Shown: positions 8,846 to 16,035 of the stretch, piece after piece
Layout of the letters: each line of letters begins with the position of its first letter
Position numbering within the stretch: the stretch's first letter is position 1
Assembly (NCBI GenBank): GCA_900540455.1
Contig: UQGD01000002.1
Location: 101,917-165,916, forward strand
DNA length: 64,000 nt
Direction of reading: 5' to 3'
Source: an uncultured Faecalibacterium sp.
Lineage (GTDB): Bacteria; Bacillota; Clostridia; Oscillospirales; Ruminococcaceae
Position numbers and translations under genes: made by a program
The notes under the pieces: generated by a model
What the model was told of the DNA's origin: nothing
What the model saw: only the letters and a program-made list of their open reading frames with translations
The model's database searches: none

Positions 8846-9982
8846 TTACTCACAGATATCCGCAACGATCGTATAGGAAACAAGATACCTTAGTTTTCCC
8901 TCACTGGAAGAAACCGACTCCTTCCGGGTCAGGATCTCCGCATCTGGATAAGCGGCATACAAAGCCTGTAAACTATGCAGCCGCCCAAGTTCCAAAGCTT
9001 GTTTTTCTGTGCGCTGTATGGATACAGGTTCTTGTGCATAGTAGGTAGTCTCTTCTACAAAAACCGGCAGAGGCAGACCCAGCAGCTCCGGCTGCCAATG
9101 TCTTACTTTTACCGCAGGCTCTTTTTCTGTGCGAGGACATGATAAAGAGACGCTGTGTCCGGCAAAAAGCAGCTGATAATGCGCACTCTTGTCCCCAGTC
9201 AGCTGTGGCGTTTCGGTATGCATTTCCTCCCAAAATTCTCCTTTCCAGACAATGCGGGCACGCACAGTTCCGGCAGCGGGTTCAAAGATCAGTGCACCGT
9301 TGCGCTCCGTGCGGGCAGTACCGATCAGGCCTTGACCAGCTTCCACGGTCTGTCCGGGCTGCACCAGCATCGTGCCGCGGATCAGGTTGGTGCTGACTAC
9401 CGTACCCGCTGTTTTGGCTCGCACTCCGTGCAGGGTACCTGCCGCAATGGGTGGAACGGGTTTTGCAACCGCTGCTTCTACCTCCAGCCTGCCGGAGGAA
9501 AAATTCAAGCTCGCCCAGGAGAATTCGCCGCTTTGCACCAGTGCGTATTCGCCTGCTGCGAGCTTTTCTTCATTTACAAAAGCGCCGGGTATAAGGCCGG
9601 ATTGTCGCAGCAGTACCTGCGCGCGGGCTTGTTGTCCTGCGGTTAGGCTTCCATAATGGACGGACCATACCAGTCCCTGCGACCAAAACAGCAATGGGAT
9701 AAATATTGCAGCGCCCAGCCACAACCCGCTCCGGCGCAGCAGGGGACGAAGGATAAAAAAGAGCCCTCTCCGCTTGTGTATGCGCAGCCGTACCCGCCGA
9801 TGCCGAGCCAGGCGGGATAGTGGACGATATTGCCAGGCAGCACAGCTGGCCATAAATCCGCCGGGACAGGGCAGGATATGGTCTAAATGCAATCCTCTCT
9901 GTGCCGCCGCCGACAGCAGCTCTTCCGGGCTGCCATTCTGGGCCGTAAAACGTACCGATGCCCACAGTGAACGCAGCTCCAT
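8846..9982 (-). CDS. yqfD: Sporulation protein YqfD
   Basis: The 378-residue protein resembles YqfD, a sporulation membrane protein. A basic N-terminal domain of about 90 residues precedes one clear membrane span (LWLGAAIFIPLLFWSQGLVW). The remainder is probably extracytoplasmic, with repeated Gly/Val-rich beta segments such as AKTAGTVVSTNLIRGTMLV and QTVEAGQGLIG. In Bacillus yqfD lies next to yqfC and phoH; here yqfC is still its partner, but phoH is 3.3 kb away on the other strand. It begins 12 bp after the yqfC stop. Exact role in spore formation is not established. Confidence 0.85.
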   Translation of the reverse strand: MELRSLWASVRFTAQNGSPEELLSAAAQRGLHLDHILPCPGGFMASCAAWQYRPLSRLARHRRVRLRIHKRRGLFFILRPLLRRSGLWLGAAIFIPLLFWSQGLVWSVHYGSLTAGQQARAQVLLRQSGLIPGAFVNEEKLAAGEYALVQSGEFSWASLNFSSGRLEVEAAVAKPVPPIAAGTLHGVRAKTAGTVVSTNLIRGTMLVQPGQTVEAGQGLIGTARTERNGALIFEPAAGTVRARIVWKGEFWEEMHTETPQLTGDKSAHYQLLFAGHSVSLSCPRTEKEPAVKVRHWQPELLGLPLPVFVEETTYYAQEPVSIQRTEKQALELGRLHSLQALYAAYPDAEILTRKESVSSSEGKLRYLVSYTIVADICE

Positions 9983-9994
9983 TTTTCTCTCCTC

Positions 9995-10282
9995 CTATCC
10001 ATCTGACAACTCGGTGCGCAAAAACTGCCCCTGCAAGGTGATCCGGTGTGCCCCCAGAGTTCGGATGCGCATTCCATCTCCGTATACGGTAAATTGGCCT
10101 TTGGCTAACTCCAGACAAAGCTTGGACTCGTCGTATATCAGTATACGTCGGAAATTCTCGATCTCCATCCAGCTGCCGCTCAAATAGACCGAAGGCTGCT
10201 GGTATAATCTGCGCGGCGGCTGCCGAAACAATAATCTGGCCCAAGCTCCCAGGCTGAGCCGTTTTGTGGGTTTTCCTGACAC
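9995..10282 (-). CDS. yqfC: YabP/YqfC family sporulation protein
   Basis: A 95-residue protein of the YabP/YqfC family, recognised by PSVYLSGSWMEIENFRRILIYDE and the end segment RITLQGQFLRTELS. YabP is a spore-coat assembly protein; YqfC is its mother-cell-expressed relative. Start is a GTG at 10282 with GGAGGGAG just upstream; the ATG two bases earlier is in another frame. It forms a two-gene operon with yqfD, which supports YqfC rather than YabP. Confidence 0.82.
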   Translation of the reverse strand: MSGKPTKRLSLGAWARLLFRQPPRRLYQQPSVYLSGSWMEIENFRRILIYDESKLCLELAKGQFTVYGDGMRIRTLGAHRITLQGQFLRTELSDG

Positions 10283-10326
10283 ATTTCTCCCTCCTATGCT
10301 GCCGTGCAAGGACCGGCACCTTGGCT

Positions 10327-10336
10327 CATATATATG
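10327..10336. promoter_or_regulatory. Palindromic CATATATATG between divergent sporulation genes
   Basis: CATATATATG reads the same on both strands and resembles the sigma-E -10 element (CATACAAT-like) in each direction. It lies 45 bp upstream of the yqfC GTG and 19 bp upstream of the YlbJ-like ATG. No convincing -35 was seen for the plus direction; ACATAAG 15 bp upstream on the minus strand is a weak candidate. Shared sporulation-sigma control is an inference. Confidence 0.3.
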
Positions 10337-10354
10337 GAAATGGAGGTTCGGCTT

Positions 10355-11449
10355 ATGTGTACGTCCTGTAAATCCACTCGTTTCGCCCTTTTTGCGTTGG
10401 CTTTGTGTACGGCTGTACTGCCCTTTGCGATGCCAGAGCTGTGTATGGAGGCGCTATGTGACGGCCTGCGTTTATGCGGCGGACCACTGCTTGTCTCGCT
10501 TTTTCCGTTTCTGATCGTTTCTGCGCTGTTGGCGCAATCCGGTGCGGGGGAGACTCTGGGTCACCTGATGCGTCCGGTCCTGCGTGTGATGGGCTTTGAC
10601 TCAAATGCCGCAGGAGCTGTGTTGATCACCGGGCTGTTAGGTGGCTTTGCCCCGGCGGCAGTTGCTGCGTCTGAGCAGGTACGTACAGGGCGTTTAAGCC
10701 CCAGGCAGGCTTCCTTTCTATTGCCGGCTTGTGTATGCTCTGGTCCTTCTTTTGTGATCTTGACAGTGGGCGAGCGGTTTTTGGGCAGCCGTACATTGGG
10801 GATACAGCTTTATTTATCACAGCTGCTGGCAGGCTATCTTATTGCGGCACTGTTTTACAGGCTTATGGGCAGATATCGGGAGACCTGCTCCGTTCAGAAA
10901 AATCCGCTTCCCTTAGCCCCTCAGTTGGATCGTTTGATCGCGGAATCTGCATTGCGTTATGTTCAGCTTTGCGGGTTTGTCGTATATTTCCGAATGTTGG
11001 CGGTGGGAATGGCCGCTATTTTGCCTCCTGCATGGGGATTTTTGCCCGCAATGCTGCTGGAAGTAAGTTCCGGCTGCGATCTGGCTTCCCGCACAGGGCT
11101 ATGGGCAAGCCCGCTGTGCTGTGCAGCTCTGAGCCTGCAGGGGGCATCGGTGCTGCTGCAAGTCCGCTCTCTTTGTCCGGCTGAAGTAAGCCTAAAGCCG
11201 CTGCTGGCTGCCCGTATATTGCATTTGCCCCTTTCTCTTTCCATCTTTGCGTTGTCCTTGCCGCAAAAAGCGCAGGAGACCTTTAGTACCCTTTGCAAAC
11301 CGATTGTACCCATGCGGAGAGTGCCGCTGGACTGTGCATTGATCGTGTTTTTCGGGTGCTGTCTGCTTTGCTGTGAATTTTGCCGTACTGCGCAACAAAT
11401 CAACAGCAAAAACAAACATTCAGACGTTGTTTTTTCAAGCCAACCCTAA
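10355..11449 (+). CDS. YlbJ-like sporulation integral membrane protein (nucleoside recognition/Gate domain)
   Basis: A 364-residue polytopic membrane protein. Two Gate-like halves are visible: GLRLCGGPLLVSLFPFLIVSALLAQSG with GLLGGFAPAAVAASE, and later LLEVSSGCDLASR with SLQGASVLLQVRSL. This repeat and the SPRQASFLLPACVCSGPSFVI segment match YlbJ-type sporulation proteins. ATG 10355 is preceded by GGAGG at 10342-10346; upstream in-frame ATGs lack a ribosome site. Divergent from yqfC. The membrane protein call is firm and the YlbJ identity probable; the cargo is unknown. Confidence 0.75.
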   Translation: MCTSCKSTRFALFALALCTAVLPFAMPELCMEALCDGLRLCGGPLLVSLFPFLIVSALLAQSGAGETLGHLMRPVLRVMGFDSNAAGAVLITGLLGGFAPAAVAASEQVRTGRLSPRQASFLLPACVCSGPSFVILTVGERFLGSRTLGIQLYLSQLLAGYLIAALFYRLMGRYRETCSVQKNPLPLAPQLDRLIAESALRYVQLCGFVVYFRMLAVGMAAILPPAWGFLPAMLLEVSSGCDLASRTGLWASPLCCAALSLQGASVLLQVRSLCPAEVSLKPLLAARILHLPLSLSIFALSLPQKAQETFSTLCKPIVPMRRVPLDCALIVFFGCCLLCCEFCRTAQQINSKNKHSDVVFSSQP

Positions 11450-11460
11450 AAAGGCAAGAA

Positions 11461-11494
11461 AAAAAGCCGCTTCTATTGACAGAAGCGGCTTTTT
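11461..11494 (+). terminator. Terminator after YlbJ-like gene
   Basis: Fourteen-base arms (AAAAAGCCGCTTCT and its complement) flank the 6-base loop ATTGAC, ending in TTTTT. It starts 11 bp after the stop codon. The loop and part of the 3' arm contain the -35 element of the next promoter. Confidence 0.88.
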
Positions 11495-11504
11495 GTGATA
11501 GAAT
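11476..11504 (+). promoter_or_regulatory. Promoter of tRNA-Thr
   Basis: A consensus TTGACA (11476-11481), 17-bp spacer and TAGAAT (11499-11504) give a transcript starting near 11511, about 42 nt before the tRNA. The -35 element is embedded in the loop of the preceding terminator, so the two signals share DNA. Confidence 0.75.
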
Positions 11505-11552
11505 ATTCCTCGTTGCAGCAGATACAGGTTTGCTGTGCGCCAAACTGAATAA

Positions 11553-11628
11553 GCTGGAATAGCTCAGTTGGTAGAGCAGCTGATTCGTAATCAGCAGGTC
11601 GCGTGTTCAAGTCACGTTTCCAGCTCCA
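11553..11628 (+). tRNA. tRNA-Thr (anticodon CGT)
   Basis: The cloverleaf can be folded by hand. Acceptor GCTGGAA pairs with TTCCAGC, the D-arm follows as GCTCAGTTGGTAGAGC, and the anticodon stem GCTGA/TCAGC holds loop TTCGTAA with anticodon CGT at 11586-11588. The T-arm is GCGTG-TTCAAGT-CACGT, with one G-T pair. CCA is encoded at 11626-11628. It reads ACG codons. A stand-alone tRNA gene with its own promoter and terminator. Confidence 0.95.
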
Positions 11629-11630
11629 GA

Positions 11631-11686
11631 AAAGACCCTACGATACGCCGTAGAAATACGGTGCGGATTGTGGGGTCTTTCTTTTT
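11631..11686 (+). terminator. Terminator of tRNA-Thr
   Basis: AAAGACCC (11631-11638) pairs with GGGTCTTT (11673-11680), with an inner CCGTA/TACGG hairpin closed by GAAA, followed by a CTTTTT tract. It begins 3 nt after the encoded CCA. Confidence 0.8.
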
Positions 11687-11735
11687 GCAGAGCGCACATC
11701 AGCGGAGGATTCTGCGCAAAAATTTGCAAACAAAT

Positions 11736-11753
11736 GGCGCCCTTTCGGGCGCC
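11736..11753 (-). terminator. Possible terminator of the minus-strand small gene
   Basis: A perfect 7-bp stem GGCGCCC/GGGCGCC with a 4-base loop lies 17 bp beyond the stop of the minus-strand gene at 11770. On that strand it is followed by ATTTGTTTGCAAATTTTT, a weak and delayed T tract. Confidence 0.45.
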
Positions 11754-11769
11754 TGGCTGGAAGGATAGA

Positions 11770-12063
11770 TCACGCAAAAAGGGCACCGATCAGCAGCCCT
11801 ACCGAAGCAACATCCAGCAAAAGTCCGGACGGCTTGGACATATGGGCCAAATGTGCCTGCTGGATCAGCTCAAATCCGTTCTTTTCGGGGTACTGTTCCT
11901 GCAGATCCTTCTTGATGGAAAGGACCTGCAATGCACTGACCATGCTCAGGCATGCACCAGCGATCGCACAGGCGACTGCAACCGGGGAATCGTTGCCGTC
12001 ACCGCCGCAGGTATAAACCTGCTCATTTTCCGACAGACAGGTATAGTGCTCAGGATAAAGCAT
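11770..12063 (-). CDS. Hypothetical small protein with two hydrophobic segments
   Basis: A 97-residue protein that I do not recognise. It starts MLYPEHYTCLSENE, has a hydrophobic segment SPVAVACAIAGACLSMVSALQVL at about residues 26-48, a charged middle, and a hydrophobic C-terminus (SGLLLDVASVGLLIGALFA). It could be a small membrane protein. ATG 12063 has AGGAGG at the right distance; the longer in-frame start lacks one. It has a plausible promoter (TTGACT-17-TAAATT) and possible terminator, supporting a real gene. Monocistronic; no functional hint from neighbours. Confidence 0.6.
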   Translation of the reverse strand: MLYPEHYTCLSENEQVYTCGGDGNDSPVAVACAIAGACLSMVSALQVLSIKKDLQEQYPEKNGFELIQQAHLAHMSKPSGLLLDVASVGLLIGALFA

Positions 12064-12122
12064 AATGGGGCCTCCTATTGTTATACAATGCACAGCCAGC
12101 GCAATGGCCGCCTGCTGACATC

Positions 12123-12151
12123 AATTTATCACCTCTTGCGGCAGAAGTCAA
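12123..12151 (-). promoter_or_regulatory. Probable promoter of the 97-residue hypothetical gene
   Basis: On the minus strand TTGACT (12146-12151) and TAAATT (12123-12128) are 17 bp apart. The transcript would begin about 55 nt before ATG 12063. The -10 is imperfect. Confidence 0.45.
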
Positions 12152-12182
12152 CGTCCCTATTCAGGAAATACGGATAAAAAGA

Positions 12183-12217
12183 AAAAGGTCAGCCCATGAA
12201 AAACAGGCTGACCTTTT
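12183..12217 (-). terminator. Terminator of L-aspartate dehydrogenase gene
   Basis: AAAAGGTCAGCC and GGCTGACCTTTT form a 12-bp stem with an 11-nt loop, 5 bp beyond the stop codon, and a T tract on the minus strand. The symmetric A/T flanks mean it may work in both directions. Confidence 0.85.
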
Positions 12218-12222
12218 GCGGA

Positions 12223-13020
12223 TCACTGGAACATCATCGGGGAACTGAGGTTGCGCAGCAAAGCGACAACACTCCATCCGGCGATCGCACTGGTGCTGGA
12301 GTAGATGTCCAGGTCTGCTTTTACACCCTGGATCTGGGCAATGATATGCTGATAATCGCCCACCACGCCGGTCTGGCTGGTGATCTTCGAGCGGGTATTT
12401 GCCGGTCCTGCAGTGGCCAGCGAGGTAGCTACAGCAACATTTACCCGGGAAGGCAGTAGCTCAATGGCCTCTTTGGCGCTGCCCTCAAACAAATTGCCTT
12501 CCCGTCCGGTCTGCTCCATCAGAGCCCGGAACAACGGGCTGCTCTCCAGCGCTTCCGGGCAGGTGGTGTTCTGGATCCCTGCAGTCAGGGGACCATACCC
12601 GGCCAAACTCATCACATGCATGGTGCGCAGCACATCAAACCCGCCAATAGCACCAGAAGCGATATGGATCTTGTGCCCGGTCCGACGTGCAGTATCCAGC
12701 GCCTTCTCACGGAACTCATCCTGTGCAAAAGCACCAATGGACAGCACGACCAGATCGCTGCCCGCATTCAGGACCTTTTCCGTGATGTCCCGCACAGTCT
12801 GCACCGAAGCAGCTTCTGCCACAAAATCCGGTTTGAGAGCCAACAGCTCATCGATGTCACGGCAGGCGCGCACACCAGTGTTCTGGGCGGTTTTTTCGGC
12901 AGATTCCCAGCTGCGGCTGGTCACACCGACCAGCTCATACTCTTCCAGAAGCCCTTGTTTCCAGGCATTAGCAATGATATTGCCCAAAAAGCCGCAGCCT
13001 ACGATCCCTAAGCGTTTCAT
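12223..13020 (-). CDS. nadX: L-aspartate dehydrogenase (NadX family)
   Basis: A 265-residue NAD(P)-dependent dehydrogenase. The Rossmann motif is RLGIVGCGFLGNIIANAW at the N-terminus, followed by DFVAEAASVQTVRD. The C-terminal aspartate dehydrogenase domain shows IHIASGAIGGFDVLR, EALESSPLF, LPSRVNVAVATSLA and GPANTRSKI. Known members oxidise aspartate to iminoaspartate for NAD synthesis, or run in reverse. No quinolinate synthase or nadC gene lies beside it, so its pathway here is inferred. It is monocistronic, with a consensus promoter and a strong terminator. Confidence 0.85.
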   Translation of the reverse strand: MKRLGIVGCGFLGNIIANAWKQGLLEEYELVGVTSRSWESAEKTAQNTGVRACRDIDELLALKPDFVAEAASVQTVRDITEKVLNAGSDLVVLSIGAFAQDEFREKALDTARRTGHKIHIASGAIGGFDVLRTMHVMSLAGYGPLTAGIQNTTCPEALESSPLFRALMEQTGREGNLFEGSAKEAIELLPSRVNVAVATSLATAGPANTRSKITSQTGVVGDYQHIIAQIQGVKADLDIYSSTSAIAGWSVVALLRNLSSPMMFQ

Positions 13021-13111
13021 TCTTCCTCTTCCTTTCAGCCAGGAACAGAGCCGGAGACACTGTATTTCTGCACAGCGCTCCTGCTTGTTCGATGGATTCT
13101 AACTATTGCTT

Positions 13112-13140
13112 ACTATATCGGATATTTCCTGGGTTGTCAA
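13112..13140 (-). promoter_or_regulatory. Consensus promoter of the aspartate dehydrogenase gene
   Basis: TTGACA (13135-13140, minus strand), 17-bp spacer, TATAGT (13112-13117). Predicted leader of about 85 nt to ATG 13020. Confidence 0.8.
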
Positions 13141-13238
13141 GCAATGGAACAGGAGCACCCGGCGGGCGCTGACTTTCTGTGCGATTGGCACGCTTCACGC
13201 CCTTTTCAGGTCTGAAGCAAGAAAAGCGGGAAATATTT

Positions 13239-13283
13239 TGTGCATATTGCACAGTTTTCTAAATGGGCTTTTGGTGGTACAAT
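13239..13283 (+). promoter_or_regulatory. Possible promoter and dyad upstream of phoH
   Basis: TACAAT at 13278-13283 is a plausible -10, 35 bp before the phoH start, but no good -35 sits 16-18 bp upstream. Instead a dyad TGTGCA-TAT-TGCACA (13239-13253) lies about 25 bp upstream, where an activator could bind. Speculative. Confidence 0.3.
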
Positions 13284-13318
13284 AAAGGAAGGAATGTTCA
13301 CTTTTAGGAGGACGCTTC

Positions 13319-14287
13319 ATGGCTGAAAAAAACATCGAACTGGACAGTGTTGAAACGGCTGCCTCTGTGTTCGGAAATTGTGACCGCAACATTCGCCTTT
13401 TGGAAAAAGAGTTTTCCGTCACAGCAGTCTGCCGCGGTACAGCTTTGCGTCTGTCTGGCGAGGAACCCAATGTGGCCGCCGCAGCCCGCGCAGTGGAAGG
13501 TATGCTTTTGCTTACCGAAAATCATACCCCTCTGGAGGATCAAACCGTACATTACTGCATGAGTCTGGCTCATGACGGCAAGGAAAAGCGTGTAAAGGAA
13601 TTGACGGAGGATTTTATTACCGTCACCGTCAAGGGGCGGCCTATTCGTCCCAAGACATTGGGCCAGAAGGAGTATCTGAAGGCGATCCAAAGCCATGCGA
13701 TCACCTTTGGTGTGGGCCCCGCTGGTACAGGCAAGACCTATTTGGCAGTAGCCATGGCCGTCAAAGCTTTTAAGTCCAAGGATGTTTCCCGCATCATCCT
13801 GACCCGCCCTGCGGTGGAAGCTGGTGAAAAACTGGGCTTTCTGCCGGGTGATCTTCAGCAGAAGGTGGATCCTTATCTGCGCCCTTTGTATGATGGATTG
13901 TTTGATCTATTGGGGGCGGAGACCTATGAGCGCCTGGTAGAAAAACAGATCATCGAAGTAGCTCCCTTGGCGTATATGCGGGGACGTACGCTGGATGACT
14001 CCTTTATCATCCTGGACGAGGCGCAGAACACTACGCCCGAGCAGATGAAGATGTTTTTGACCCGTATGGGCGTTGGTTCCAAGGTGGTCGTTACAGGAGA
14101 TGTGACCCAGATCGACCTGCCAGACCGTACCCGAAGCGGCCTTGTGGATGCTCTGCAGGTGTTAAAGGGTGTAGGCGGCATTGCCCAGTGCTATTTTACG
14201 GAAAAAGATGTAGTGCGCCACCGTCTGGTCCAAGAGATCATCAAAGCATACGATGCTGCCGCTCACCCAGACAAGTCTGGCCGATAA
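13319..14287 (+). CDS. phoH: PhoH family ATPase
   Basis: A 322-residue PhoH-like P-loop protein. An N-terminal KH-like region of ~110 residues precedes the ATPase with Walker A GVGPAGTGKTYLAVAMAV near residue 137 and Walker B DSFIILDEAQNTTPEQMK. The end region GDVTQIDLPDRTRSGL is also typical. PhoH2-type proteins are linked to RNA handling, and this gene usually stands next to ybeY, as here. ATG 13319 follows TAGGAGG. First gene of phoH-ybeY-era-yqzL-recO. Confidence 0.95.
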   Translation: MAEKNIELDSVETAASVFGNCDRNIRLLEKEFSVTAVCRGTALRLSGEEPNVAAAARAVEGMLLLTENHTPLEDQTVHYCMSLAHDGKEKRVKELTEDFITVTVKGRPIRPKTLGQKEYLKAIQSHAITFGVGPAGTGKTYLAVAMAVKAFKSKDVSRIILTRPAVEAGEKLGFLPGDLQQKVDPYLRPLYDGLFDLLGAETYERLVEKQIIEVAPLAYMRGRTLDDSFIILDEAQNTTPEQMKMFLTRMGVGSKVVVTGDVTQIDLPDRTRSGLVDALQVLKGVGGIAQCYFTEKDVVRHRLVQEIIKAYDAAAHPDKSGR

Positions 14288-14327
14288 CCATTTTATTTTA
14301 TAAGAAAACACGAAAGGAGAGGACACC

Positions 14328-14819
14328 ATGTCCAATAAAGTTCTGATCACCAATTCTCAAAAGGCGGTAAAGATTCCTTCCGGTCTGCGGATCCTGATCC
14401 GCCGGGCCTGCAACGCTGTGCTGGAGTTTGAGCATTTTGATGCTCCGGCAGAGATCAGCGTGACCTTTGTAGATAACGCTGCTATTGCAGAACTGAACAA
14501 CCAGTATCGCGCAAAGCCCATGCCCACAGATGTGCTCAGCTTCCCTCTGGGGCAGGACGGACAGTACGACATTGATGCCAACAACGGCTGCAAGATGCTG
14601 GGTGATATCGTCATCAGCATGGAGCGTGCCCAGGAGCAGGCCACCCTGTATGGGCACCCCCTGCAGCGGGAGGTGGCTTTTCTGACCGTACATTCCATGC
14701 TGCATCTGCTGGGATACGACCATGAGAACGGCGGTTTGGAGGCTGTGCGTATGCGGGAAAAGGAAGAAGCCGTGCTTACCCAGCTGGGTCTGCCCCGCAC
14801 TGTCAGCTATACCGAGTAA
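14328..14819 (+). CDS. ybeY: Endoribonuclease YbeY (16S rRNA maturation)
   Basis: A 163-residue metallo-endoribonuclease. The zinc-binding signature HSMLHLLGYDH is intact near residue 124, and YRAKPMPTDVLSFPL and LGDIVIS match the family core. YbeY acts in 16S rRNA 3'-end processing and ribosome quality control. ATG 14328 follows GAAAGGAGAGG. The next gene, era, starts 10 bp after its stop. Confidence 0.96.
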   Translation: MSNKVLITNSQKAVKIPSGLRILIRRACNAVLEFEHFDAPAEISVTFVDNAAIAELNNQYRAKPMPTDVLSFPLGQDGQYDIDANNGCKMLGDIVISMERAQEQATLYGHPLQREVAFLTVHSMLHLLGYDHENGGLEAVRMREKEEAVLTQLGLPRTVSYTE

Positions 14820-14829
14820 GGAGATCATT

Positions 14830-15765
14830 TTGAACAATACACTATCGGCCCAGAGCCATTACGATACCCGCTCCGTCTTTGTTGCGGTGATCGGCCGTCC
14901 AAATGTGGGCAAGTCCAGTTTGACCAACCTTCTGGTAGGAGAAAAGGTGGCCATTGTTACTTCCAAGCCCCAGACCACCCGCACCCGCATCACCGGTGTC
15001 ATTACCCGGGGACCGCTGCAGTATGTGCTGTTGGATACCCCCGGCGTACACAAGCCCCACAATAAGCTGGGAAAGCGAATGGATAAGACGGCCAGTGACT
15101 CCATCTCGGATGTGGATGTCTCCATGATGCTGTTTGAGCCCTATGGCGCACTGAATGAGTCGGAGATGTCTCTGGTGGAGGCGCTGCAGCATAACGGCCC
15201 TGCCATTGCAGTCATCAACAAAACCGACCTCGTAAAAGACCCGGCGGACCTGGAAGCTCGTAAAGCAGAGCTTGCGGCCCTGGGAGTATTTGATGCGGTT
15301 TATACCGTCAGCGTCCGGGAAGAAAAGGGCTGTGAAGAAATCTTTGATGCGCTGAGCTGCTATTCTGTGGAAGGTCCGCATTATTTTGATGATGATGCCT
15401 ACACCGATATGCCGGAAAAAGAGCTGGTGGCAGAGCTGATCCGGGAAAAAGCGCTTCTGTATATGCGGGACGAGATCCCGCACGGGATCGCAGTGGTGGT
15501 AGAGCGCTTCAAAGAGCGGCCGGATACCGATCTTGTGGATATTGATGTGAATATCTATTGCGAGCGGGAAAGCCACAAAGGCATGGTCATTGGCAAGGGC
15601 GGTGCTATGCTGAAAAAGATCGCCAGTGCTGCTCGCGTAGACTGCGAAGATTTTCTTGGCTGCAGAGTCAATCTGCAATGCTGGGTCAAGGTAAAGCCGG
15701 ACTGGCGGGACAACGAATTTTTGCTGAACAACTTTGGTTTTAAGCAGAACCCCAACAACCGGTAA
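14830..15765 (+). CDS. era: GTPase Era
   Basis: A 311-residue Era GTPase. G motifs: GRPNVGKSSLTN, PQTTRTRITGV (G2), LDTPGVHKP (G3), NKTDLV (G4). The C-terminal KH domain carries HKGMVIGKGGAMLKKI. Era binds the 3' end of 16S rRNA and assists 30S assembly. I place the start at TTG 14830, six bases after AAGGAG that overlaps the ybeY stop; there is no nearby ATG giving a reasonable length. Small yqzL and recO follow, as in Bacillus. Confidence 0.95.
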   Translation: MNNTLSAQSHYDTRSVFVAVIGRPNVGKSSLTNLLVGEKVAIVTSKPQTTRTRITGVITRGPLQYVLLDTPGVHKPHNKLGKRMDKTASDSISDVDVSMMLFEPYGALNESEMSLVEALQHNGPAIAVINKTDLVKDPADLEARKAELAALGVFDAVYTVSVREEKGCEEIFDALSCYSVEGPHYFDDDAYTDMPEKELVAELIREKALLYMRDEIPHGIAVVVERFKERPDTDLVDIDVNIYCERESHKGMVIGKGGAMLKKIASAARVDCEDFLGCRVNLQCWVKVKPDWRDNEFLLNNFGFKQNPNNR

Positions 15766-15870
15766 ATCACTGCCAGAAGCGGACAGCTTTCCCGCGGATA
15801 GGGGCCTACAATAAGGGCAGAATATCAAGGATATCTCCCGCAAAAACCAAAACGGAAAAGAGGGGTCCCT

Positions 15871-16035
15871 ATGGATGCAGCGGATAGCTGGCGGGCTTTT
15901 GCCTGTACGGGCAGCATCAAGGATTATCTGGAGTACAAGCGGCAGCAGGACACAGGGCCTGCTGCCGTAATAGGAGAAAAAACGGATGGACGCCTTTGTG
16001 ACGCCGGGTCTTGTGCTGAAAGAGACTCGCTATAA
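15871..16035 (+). CDS. yqzL: YqzL family small protein
   Basis: A 54-codon gene. The peptide starts MDAADSWRAFACTGSIKDYL and continues EYKRQQ, matching the YqzL pattern (a tryptophan, then F..TG.I..YL.YK). In Bacillus yqzL lies between era and recO, the same place as here. The ribosome site AAGAGGGG at 15858-15864 is well placed. The last ~50 bp overlap the start of recO in another frame, so the C-terminus is longer than in typical members. Function unknown. Confidence 0.75.
   Translation: MDAADSWRAFACTGSIKDYLEYKRQQDTGPAAVIGEKTDGRLCDAGSCAERDSL

Noticed and set aside
10304..10354. Upstream ATG starts for the YlbJ-like gene
   Set aside because: Starts at 10304, 10334 and 10340 lack a ribosome site, while GGAGG is well placed for ATG 10355.
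11568..11768. 66-codon open frame starting inside tRNA-Thr
   Set aside because: It overlaps the tRNA and its terminator.
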